In this document: positions 1 to 4,559 of the stretch, in pieces
Layout: each line of letters begins with the position of its first letter
How positions within the stretch are numbered: the stretch's first letter is position 1
Origin: an uncultured Bacillota bacterium
GTDB lineage: Bacteria; Bacillota; Clostridia; Peptostreptococcales; Anaerovoracaceae
DNA: 5,827 bases
NCBI GenBank assembly: GCA_946408315.1
Contig: CAMJRV010000177.1
Location: forward strand, 1-5,827
Direction of reading: 5' to 3'
The notes under the pieces: generated by a model
Databases searched by the model: none
What the model saw: the letters and a program-made list of their open reading frames with translations, nothing else
Told to the model about the DNA's origin: nothing
Translations under genes and position numbers: made by a program

Positions 1-122
1 ATATAAAAATTTATAATTATACATAAAAAATATTTTGCCGGCCAGAGGCGAAACTGACGTAACTGTGATGAAACGGGACAATCACTCGAGCGTGGCAATC
101 GACGAGAAAACAAGATTTTGAA

Positions 123-141
123 TATTTATTCTAAATAAATA
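123..141. repeat. AT-rich inverted repeat, 8-bp arms, 3-bp spacer
   Basis: TATTTATT (123-130), spacer CTA, AATAAATA (134-141) form a perfect 8-bp inverted repeat. It lies about 85 bp upstream of the predicted -35 box, so it could be an upstream regulator site or simply an AT-rich chance palindrome. The symmetry is seen directly; any function is inference, and such repeats arise easily in AT-rich DNA. Confidence 0.4.
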
Positions 142-173
142 ATAATATCACAAAAATATCCAGAGCTTTCGCA

Positions 174-189
174 CCGGAAATATTACCGG
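174..189. repeat. Imperfect 16-bp palindrome, possible operator
   Basis: CCGG-A-AATATT-A-CCGG is symmetric at 14 of 16 positions; only the A/A pair at 178 and 185 breaks it. It sits 38 bp upstream of the predicted -35 hexamer. The size and symmetry suit a dimeric regulator, such as one of the two GntR proteins downstream. A four-base CCGG stem is too weak to call a terminator, although a T-run follows at 199-205. Confidence 0.35.
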
Positions 190-206
190 GCGGAGGTCTT
201 TTTTTA

Positions 207-216
207 AAGCATGCTT
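207..216. repeat. Perfect 10-bp palindrome just upstream of the -35 box
   Basis: AAGCATGCTT is a perfect palindrome ending 11 bp before the predicted -35 hexamer at 227. Its place is compatible with an activator or repressor contact next to RNA polymerase. A 10-bp palindrome alone is weak evidence. The core GCATGC recurs in the leader at 292-297, or one base either side. Confidence 0.3.
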
Positions 217-226
217 CGTTTCCCGG

Positions 227-255
227 TTGACAGAAAAACGGAAGAAGGGTATTCT
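227..255 (+). promoter_or_regulatory. Predicted sigma-A promoter of the frlC-frlD-gntR-gntR unit
   Basis: TTGACA (227-232) matches the housekeeping -35 consensus exactly. After a 17-bp spacer, TATTCT (250-255) matches the -10 consensus at four of six positions. Transcription would begin near 262, giving a leader of about 77 nt before frlC. This is the only good promoter I see before frlC. With no strong promoter in the short downstream gaps, it probably drives all four genes to about 3594. The position also argues against the upstream TTG codon at 264 as the frlC start. Confidence 0.65.
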
Positions 256-271
256 GAGGATATTTGAACCA

Positions 272-320
272 CGGGATCGCGGGATCGTTTCGCATGCACT
301 TGCGAGACTCGCGCACTTGC
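272..320. repeat. Repeat cluster in the frlC leader
   Basis: The predicted leader contains CGGGATCG twice in direct tandem (272-279 and 280-287). It also contains GCACTTGC twice (296-303 and 313-320, 17 bp apart). Between and overlapping the latter is an inverted repeat GCGAG-A-CTCGC (302-312). TCGCA (290-294) can alternatively pair with TGCGA (301-305). Direct repeats flanking a palindrome just after a transcription start suit a repressor-binding cluster, or a small structured leader. Neither role can be settled from sequence. Confidence 0.5.
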
Positions 321-338
321 AGGAAGGGAGAGAATGAA

Positions 339-1172
339 ATGTTAAGCTTGAGCCAGTTTGCAGCTATGAATATTCTGCACGGAAGATATTCTCTGGAATA
401 CTTTTTGGACGGGATGAAGGAAATCGGGTTTGAAAGCATCGAGTTCTGGGGTGGAGCTCCCCACTATCGATTTATGGCTCCGCAGAAGGAGCAGCGGGAA
501 TATATCAACGGACTGTTTCGCAGCAGAGGGCTGAAAATGATCTGTTTTACACCGGAGCAATGTGTCTACCCGTTTAACATCGCGGCGAAGGATCGGCTGC
601 TCAGAAAAGTCAGCGTCGATTATTTTATACGGTGTATCGAGGACGCCGCCGGCTTTGGCTGTGAACGGATTATGGTTACTCCGGGATGGGGCAATTTTGA
701 CGAGCCTGTCGAGGAGGCGTGGGAACGGTCGGTGGCCTCGCTTGGGACCCTGCTGACCAAAGCGGAGCGGGAAGGGGTCCGGATCGTCTATGAACTCCTG
801 CAGCCGTCCGAATCTAACCTGGTCACCGACTTGAAGAGCTTGAAACAGATGATGGGGAATTTCAACAGTTCGTATCTGACCTGCTGCGTGGATACGGTGC
901 CGATGTGCTGCGCGGGGGAGACGCTGGAGGACTACTTCCGGGAATTCGGAGAAAAGATACAGCACATCCATTTGAACGACGGCAATCCCTCCGGCCATCT
1001 GGCCTGGGGAGACGGGACCCAGGACATGGAGGGGCACCTCAAAACTCTGAACGAGTACGGGTATCAGGGCTATATTACCTTTGAGACCTGTGACGGCAAG
1101 TTCGGACTCTGCCCTAACGAGGCGTTCCGCCAGAATTACCGGGAGGCGGAAAAGGCGCTGGGACAGTTATAG
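339..1172 (+). CDS. frlC: FrlC-like fructoselysine (ketosamine) 3-epimerase, sugar isomerase/epimerase TIM barrel
   Basis: A 277-residue cytoplasmic protein of the AP-endonuclease-like TIM-barrel epimerase family. It most resembles FrlC, which interconverts psicoselysine and fructoselysine. The IEFWGGAPH segment (34-42) parallels IEIWGGRPHA of E. coli FrlC, as recalled from memory. The four expected metal and proton-transfer residues are present: E152 (VYELLQPSESN), D185 (CCVDTVP), H211 (HIHLND) and E249 (ITFET). CFTPE at 69-73 and YPFN at 77-80 also fit. The ATG at 339 is chosen because an SD-like AAGGGAG (324-330) lies 8 nt before it; the in-frame TTG at 264 has no SD and would add 25 unrelated residues. 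It is first in the operon and is followed by frlD, which supports the assignment. The exact Amadori substrate is inference; another ketose or ketosamine is possible. Confidence 0.78.
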   Translation: MLSLSQFAAMNILHGRYSLEYFLDGMKEIGFESIEFWGGAPHYRFMAPQKEQREYINGLFRSRGLKMICFTPEQCVYPFNIAAKDRLLRKVSVDYFIRCIEDAAGFGCERIMVTPGWGNFDEPVEEAWERSVASLGTLLTKAEREGVRIVYELLQPSESNLVTDLKSLKQMMGNFNSSYLTCCVDTVPMCCAGETLEDYFREFGEKIQHIHLNDGNPSGHLAWGDGTQDMEGHLKTLNEYGYQGYITFETCDGKFGLCPNEAFRQNYREAEKALGQL

Positions 1173-1174
1173 CG

Positions 1175-1222
1175 AATTAAGACGAAGCAGAATTGAGACG
1201 AAGCAGAAAGGAAACGAAGATG
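1175..1222 (+). repeat. Three tandem 16-bp units spanning the frlC-frlD gap
   Basis: Units 1175-1190 and 1191-1206 are identical at 15 of 16 bases (consensus AATTRAGACGAAGCAG). The third, 1207-1222, matches the second at 11 of 16. The third unit contains both the AGGA ribosome binding site (1209-1212) and the ATG start (1220-1222) of frlD. Almost the whole intercistronic gap is therefore one degenerate tandem repeat. The cause could be slippage, and copy number may vary between strains; any effect on translation is inference. Confidence 0.75.
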
Positions 1223-2077
1223 AAGTTTGTTGGAATGGGAGACAATGTAGTCGATCGCTATGTAAATAAAAAGGTCATGTTTCCGGGAGGAAACGCGATC
1301 AATTTTGCGGTATATGCAAAAAAATGCGGGGTGGATTCCGCTTATCTCGGCGTCTTCGCGGACGATGAGGAGGGGCGCCTGATCCGAAATTCTCTGCTGG
1401 AGCTGGGTGTTGATGTTTCCGTCTGCGACGTTGTTTTGGAAGGCGCTACGGAACGCTGCGATGTGATCCTGAACGACGGCGACCGGGCCTTTGTCGGGAG
1501 CGGCTGGGATGCGGGCAAAGAACACCGGACCCTGAAGCTGGGAGACCGTGAGCTGGAATATCTCAGGAGCTTTGATGTGATCCACTGCGGCTGCTATGCG
1601 GAGATGGAGGATGAGATGAGAAAGCTTGAAGGCTTTTCCTGTGTCCGTACCTTCGACTTCTCCTCAGAAGAGGAGTATCGGACCGACGAATATCTCGAAA
1701 AGATCTGCCCCTATGTCGACGTCGCCTTATTTTCCGGCGAACGGATGGACGAGGGAGAGATAGACAGACTGCAGCGGAAGGTGAGGGCTCTTGGAACAGC
1801 ATACGTCCTGATTACGAACGGAACGAAGGGCCAGACGCTCTTTGACGGGACGAATGAATATCCTGGCGTTGTAAAGCTCATCACGCCGGTCGATACCATG
1901 GGAGCGGGGGATTCCTTTTTTACGGCCTTCGTCGTCTCTCTGATGAAAAGCGGCTGGCGTAAAAACGGTCCGGCGGACCTTGAGACGATTCGCGGCGCCT
2001 TTGATTACGCGGCGGATTTTTCGGCGCAGACCTGTCTGGTGGAAGGCTCCTTCGGGTTTGCACTTCAATATGAGTAG
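1220..2077 (+). CDS. frlD: FrlD-like fructoselysine 6-kinase, PfkB family
   Basis: A 285-residue PfkB/ribokinase-family sugar kinase. FrlD phosphorylates fructoselysine at C6 with ATP, making the substrate for the deglycase FrlB. The N-terminus GMGDNVVDRYVNKKVMFPGG (5-24), followed by NA and then N28, carries the GGN sugar-site motif and resembles FrlD. FDFSSEEE (145-152) and CPYVDVALFSGE (163-174) also fit. The second PfkB signature is DTMGAGDSFF (225-234), with catalytic base D231 and the anion-hole GAGD. The end AQTCLVEGSFGF matches the AxTCxxxGAFG pattern of the family. The ATG at 1220 is used because the mature family start is MKF and an AGGA lies 7 nt upstream; the in-frame TTG at 1193 would add nine repeat-encoded residues. 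It is slightly longer than E. coli FrlD (about 261 residues). No FrlB is nearby in the window. Confidence 0.8.
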   Translation: MKFVGMGDNVVDRYVNKKVMFPGGNAINFAVYAKKCGVDSAYLGVFADDEEGRLIRNSLLELGVDVSVCDVVLEGATERCDVILNDGDRAFVGSGWDAGKEHRTLKLGDRELEYLRSFDVIHCGCYAEMEDEMRKLEGFSCVRTFDFSSEEEYRTDEYLEKICPYVDVALFSGERMDEGEIDRLQRKVRALGTAYVLITNGTKGQTLFDGTNEYPGVVKLITPVDTMGAGDSFFTAFVVSLMKSGWRKNGPADLETIRGAFDYAADFSAQTCLVEGSFGFALQYE

Positions 2078-2091
2078 AGAAAGGGATCGCG

Positions 2092-2805
2092 ATGGGCAAG
2101 GTGCTGACGCTCGAAGTTCTGATTTCAAAAGAAATCGAATATCTGCTGGAGGCCGAGGGCTATAAGGAAAAGCAAAAGCTGCCTTCGGAGCGGGAGCTTG
2201 CGGAATATTTTAACGTGCAGCGGCTGACCATCCGCGCGGCCTTGCAGATCCTGGTACAGAAGGGAATCCTCGTCTCCAGGGAACGGTACGGTTATTTCAT
2301 CGCGCCGAAACGGGTGCAGTTTTCCCTGAATCACACCAATTCCTTTAAGCTGATGATCGAGCGCATGGGGAAAACCTCCTATGTCAAATTGCTGGAGTTT
2401 GAAAAGATAAAGCTGAACGAGCGGCTTGCCGAGAAGACTCTGCTGGCAGAGGGGACGGAGATGTTTCGGATCATGCGGCTTCGCTACGGGAACAAAGAGC
2501 CGATTGCCGTTGAAAAATCATACATCGTGTGGGAGCTGGCGAAGGACCTGTCGGAGGAGGATGTGCACAACAAATCCCTCTACGAGACGCTGAAGAAGAA
2601 ATATCGGCTGTCTATCGCCCACTCCAGCCACCGGGTGTCCGTCGTCTATGCCAACGGCCTTGAGGCGGAGCTTCTGAAAGTCAGTCCTTCCAAGCCGCTG
2701 ATCAAGTATCAGGGGCTGGTCTATGAAAAGAAGGGACGGCTGCTGGAATACTTTGAGACAATCCTGCGAAGCGACAAGATCGAGTTTATCATTCAAAGAG
2801 ATTAA
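2092..2805 (+). CDS. GntR-family (HutC/FrlR-type, UTRA) transcriptional regulator 1
   Basis: A 237-residue DNA-binding regulator. Residues about 8-72 form the GntR winged helix, with LPSERELAEYF (30-40) and the recognition helix VQRLTIRAALQIL (42-54). Residues about 78-237 form a UTRA effector domain, with FRIMRLRYGNKEPIAVE (125-141) and the end LLEYFETILRSDKIEF (217-232). UTRA domains usually sense sugar phosphates or small metabolites. The wing reads RYGYFI (65-70) where the usual pattern is GxGTFV, so the first wing glycine is lost. The gap from frlD is 14 nt and the SD-like AAAGGGA (2082-2088, approximately) is well placed, so it is cotranscribed. By context it probably represses the operon in response to a phosphorylated ketosamine, like FrlR. 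That role is inference, and its paralogue at 2818 is an equal candidate. Confidence 0.85.
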   Translation: MGKVLTLEVLISKEIEYLLEAEGYKEKQKLPSERELAEYFNVQRLTIRAALQILVQKGILVSRERYGYFIAPKRVQFSLNHTNSFKLMIERMGKTSYVKLLEFEKIKLNERLAEKTLLAEGTEMFRIMRLRYGNKEPIAVEKSYIVWELAKDLSEEDVHNKSLYETLKKKYRLSIAHSSHRVSVVYANGLEAELLKVSPSKPLIKYQGLVYEKKGRLLEYFETILRSDKIEFIIQRD

Positions 2806-2817
2806 GGAGGCGGCGGC

Positions 2818-3594
2818 ATGAAAAAGGAACAGTACGGCGGAGACGGCACGTCCGGTCAATTCCATCTGCCGGAGGAACCGCTTTACGTAAAATTTCAGGA
2901 TATCATCATGAAAAAGATCGAGGCAGGGGAATACCTGCCCGGGGAAAGGCTGCCCAGCGAACGCGTGCTGGCGGAGATGTACGGCATCAACCGGATGACG
3001 GTGAAAAGCGCCGTCAACGCGCTCGTGTCGAAAGGCTATCTCTACCGGTTTCAGGGTAAGGGGACCTTCGTTCAGAAGAAGGACTTTCACCGCCTGAACC
3101 TGGGTCTCCTGAGCGAGTCGGGAAATCTGGGGATTACCGCCATGGTAAAAAGCCAGGGCGTAAAAATATCGAACAAGATCCTGACCCGAGGCGTCATCTC
3201 GGGAAGCCGGTATTTTTCCGGCAAGCTGGAGATCGGACAGGACGACCCGGTCTATTCCCTCCACCGGATCCGGTATGGGAACGAGGAACCGATCGCCGTA
3301 GAGTATACGTACGTGCCGTACGGGTTTTTTCCCGGCATGGAGCTGATCGATTTTAAGAATGTGTCTCTTTATGACTACATGGATTCCAAGGGCCAGATGC
3401 CGGTCGCCTTTGACCAGAAATTCCGGATCATAGAGGTGTCAAAAAAAGAGGCGAAGTATCTGGAACTGGAGCAGGGCCAGGTGGTTTACTATTTTGAAAT
3501 GGTTGGTCTGGACTCCGCAGGCACGGTGGTAGAGTACACGGAAAGCTACACCAGGACTGACAAGGCGGAGTTCATTTTTGATATCAAAGGTTAA
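2818..3594 (+). CDS. GntR-family (UTRA) transcriptional regulator 2, paralogue of its neighbour
   Basis: A 258-residue GntR/HutC-type regulator. After a charged, glycine-containing N-terminal tail of about 20 residues, the winged helix covers about 21-86: PLYVKFQDII, GEYLPGERLPSERVLAEMYG (37-56), recognition helix INRMTVKSAVNAL (57-69) and a canonical wing GKGTFV (80-85). The UTRA domain follows at about 93-258. It shares with regulator 1 the IRYGNEEPIAVEYTY block (151-165) and the ending VVEYTESYTRTDKAEFIF. Its SD TAAGGAGG (2803-2810) overlaps the stop codon of regulator 1, giving tight translational linkage. The helix position that is usually R in RMTVR is K63 here. The two proteins are clearly related but diverged, so they may bind different operators or effectors, or form heterodimers. 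Confidence 0.85.
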   Translation: MKKEQYGGDGTSGQFHLPEEPLYVKFQDIIMKKIEAGEYLPGERLPSERVLAEMYGINRMTVKSAVNALVSKGYLYRFQGKGTFVQKKDFHRLNLGLLSESGNLGITAMVKSQGVKISNKILTRGVISGSRYFSGKLEIGQDDPVYSLHRIRYGNEEPIAVEYTYVPYGFFPGMELIDFKNVSLYDYMDSKGQMPVAFDQKFRIIEVSKKEAKYLELEQGQVVYYFEMVGLDSAGTVVEYTESYTRTDKAEFIFDIKG

Positions 3595-3604
3595 CAAATA
3601 AGGG

Positions 3605-3634
3605 GCCGCTGCCGGAAACGGGGAAACGGGCGGC
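3605..3634. terminator. Possible hairpin between convergent genes
   Basis: GCCGC (3605-3609) can pair with GCGGC (3630-3634), and with a two-base bulge the inner CC (3612-3613) pairs with GG (3628-3629). It occupies the 43-bp gap between the convergent second gntR gene and the iclR gene. Read on the minus strand it is followed by a moderately T-rich stretch (CCCCTTATTTGTT), which suits an intrinsic terminator for iclR. On the plus strand it is followed only by GCTTTAG, a weak tail. The stem is modest, so this is tentative. Confidence 0.35.
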
Positions 3635-3637
3635 GCT

Positions 3638-4405
3638 TTAGAATCCGATTCCCAGGTCGTGATAGATCCTTAGCTGTACTTCCCGGGCGAGGGGAGCAAT
3701 GCTTTTGATCCTTGACGCCGTCATTTGGGGGGACAATCCCGACACACTGAATGCCGAGGGCGTCAGGCCCGGAGCAACCAGCGGAAATGCCACGCACTTG
3801 ATTCCGAGTTCGTTTTCCTCATTATCTATGGCATATCCGTTTTCCCCGATGAGGTCCAGTTCGCGTCTCAGTTCCTCGAAGTCGGTTATGGTTTTGGAGG
3901 TTTTCTTTTCGATGGTGCTTCCGTTCCAGATGGACTCGACTTCGGCAGGAGCCATTGTGGAGAGAATCGCCTTGCCGACTGCCGTTCGATACATGGGGCT
4001 TCTTGCCCCTATGATACTTGACATTTGCGATAAGCGGTCCAGGGGGACCTTTTTATAAAGATAGACCACATCGGTGTTGTCCATGATGACGAAATGAACG
4101 GTTTCCCTCAGCTTCTCGGAAAGACGGTCGAGATGGGGCTTGGCGACAGCCAGCAGATCGGTCTGCTGAACCGAGGCAGAAAGCGCAAACAGCTTCAGGC
4201 TGAGGGAGTATTCTCCTGTCGCCGGATTTTGATAAACGTAATTTCTTTCCAGAAGGCAGCCGAGCATGCGGTGGACGGTACTTTTTGGAAGTCCGCACTT
4301 TTCGGAAAGCTCCATCAGGGAGATTCCCTTTGGAAAAGCCGCCAAAGTTTCCATGAGATCCAGCAGCCTGTGAAGGCTTTGGGTCCCTTTTCCGTTTAAA
4401 TCCAT
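3638..4405 (-). CDS. IclR-family transcriptional regulator (KdgR-like)
   Basis: A 255-residue regulator. The N-terminal winged helix (about 5-65) includes SLHRLLDLMETLA (10-22), the helix-turn-helix SLMELSEKCGLPKSTVHRML (29-48) and GEYSL in the wing. The C-terminal GAF-like effector domain (about 80-250) shows GARSPMYRTAVGKAIL (133-148) and YAIDNEENELGIKCVAFPL (191-209), both typical of the IclR/KdgR group, which often senses 2-keto-3-deoxygluconate or related acids. The ATG at 4405 is chosen because GGAGG lies about 9 nt upstream on the minus strand and matches the usual family length; the longer frame to 4861 is antisense to the aldolase. It is divergent from the aldolase-kinase pair and shares their control region, so it probably controls that pair and itself. 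The effector is inference. Confidence 0.88.
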   Translation of the reverse strand: MDLNGKGTQSLHRLLDLMETLAAFPKGISLMELSEKCGLPKSTVHRMLGCLLERNYVYQNPATGEYSLSLKLFALSASVQQTDLLAVAKPHLDRLSEKLRETVHFVIMDNTDVVYLYKKVPLDRLSQMSSIIGARSPMYRTAVGKAILSTMAPAEVESIWNGSTIEKKTSKTITDFEELRRELDLIGENGYAIDNEENELGIKCVAFPLVAPGLTPSAFSVSGLSPQMTASRIKSIAPLAREVQLRIYHDLGIGF

Positions 4406-4422
4406 TCTTTCAACCTCCAAGC

Positions 4423-4442
4423 AAAGTTTTCTAAAGTTTTCT
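4423..4442. repeat. 10-bp tandem duplication in the iclR leader
   Basis: AAAGTTTTCT occurs twice, exactly adjacent (4423-4432 and 4433-4442). The period equals about one helical turn, so a protein would see both copies on the same DNA face. It lies a few bases downstream of the predicted iclR start of transcription (about 4445) and upstream of its SD. An autoregulatory site is plausible but unproven. Confidence 0.6.
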
Positions 4443-4451
4443 ATAGTAGTG

Positions 4452-4480
4452 ATTATACTGAACGATACCGTACTTGACAA
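4452..4480 (-). promoter_or_regulatory. Predicted iclR promoter
   Basis: Read on the minus strand, TTGTCA (4480-4475) and a perfect TATAAT (4457-4452) are separated by 17 bp, an excellent sigma-A match. Transcription would begin near 4445, leaving a leader of about 40 nt before the ATG at 4405. Its -35 hexamer covers the same bases as that of the oppositely directed aldolase promoter. Confidence 0.7.
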
Positions 4481-4501
4481 CGGCAAACTTCGGCGTATAA
4501 T
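4474..4501 (+). promoter_or_regulatory. Predicted promoter of the aldolase-KDG kinase unit
   Basis: TTGACA (4474-4479) and TATAAT (4496-4501) both match the sigma-A consensus exactly, with a 16-bp spacer. The start site would be near 4508, about 52 nt upstream of the aldolase TTG codon. Such a strong core promoter in front of catabolic genes implies that control is mainly by repression, consistent with the palindrome at 4516-4536 and the divergent IclR regulator. Confidence 0.75.
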
Positions 4502-4515
4502 TTCTTTAAACCAAT

Positions 4516-4536
4516 ATATGAAATGTAATTCCATAT
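4516..4536. promoter_or_regulatory. 21-bp palindrome, probable operator of the IclR/KdgR-like repressor
   Basis: Left arm ATATGAAATG (4516-4525) and right arm AATTCCATAT (4527-4536) pair at 8 of 10 symmetric positions around the centre base 4526. It lies about +9 to +29 relative to the predicted aldolase transcription start, a standard roadblock position. The TGAAA half recalls the TGAAA/TTTCA arms of enterobacterial KdgR sites, from memory, though the right arm here is TTCCA. A direct repeat TATGAAA also occurs at 4517-4523 and 4537-4543, 20 bp apart. Binding by the adjacent regulator is inference. Confidence 0.6.
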
Positions 4537-4545
4537 TATGAAACG

Positions 4546-4555
4546 AAGGAGGAGG
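4546..4555 (+). promoter_or_regulatory. Strong ribosome binding site that fixes a TTG start
   Basis: AAGGAGGAGG holds two overlapping GGAGG cores, ending 4 and 7 nt before the TTG at 4560. The next in-frame ATG (4572) would be 16 nt or more from the SD, so the TTG is the likelier initiation codon. Confidence 0.75.
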
Positions 4556-4559
4556 AAAA

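Larger units (their letters stand above)
1..338. other. Non-coding upstream region and leader of the frl-like operon
   Basis: No convincing gene lies here. The first 150 bases or so are strongly AT-rich, broken by a more GC-balanced patch at about 37-115. A minus-strand open frame covers 131-439, but it runs antisense into frlC and resembles no family I know. The region holds several short palindromes (123-141, 174-189, 207-216), a good promoter (227-255) and a repeat-rich leader (272-320), each listed separately. Any gene upstream must end before base 1. I see no clear terminator for it: the T-run at 199-205 is not preceded by a strong GC stem. Confidence 0.7.

Noticed and set aside
165..210. 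Possible intrinsic terminator with a T7 run (199-205)
   Set aside because: The only nearby stem is four CCGG pairs separated from the T-run by nine bases, which is too weak and badly spaced.
264..338. Upstream TTG start extending frlC by 25 residues
   Set aside because: It coincides with the predicted transcription start (about 262), has no SD, and the added residues are encoded by leader repeats. The ATG at 339 has a proper SD and suits the family.
334..345. Minimal open frame ATG AAA TGT TAA overlapping the frlC start
   Set aside because: It encodes only three residues and is too close to the SD (3 nt) to initiate well. It is probably coincidental.
131..439. Minus-strand 102-residue open frame over the frl leader and frlC start
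   Set aside because: It overlaps the promoter and the well-supported frlC gene in antisense and shows no recognisable domain or SD.
342..1037. Long minus-strand open frame (231 residues) antisense to frlC
   Set aside because: It is a shadow of frlC codon bias: low-complexity, histidine- and arginine-rich, with no family resemblance.
2518..3264. Minus-strand 248-residue open frame across both gntR genes
   Set aside because: It is antisense to two clear GntR proteins and spans their junction, so it is a shadow.
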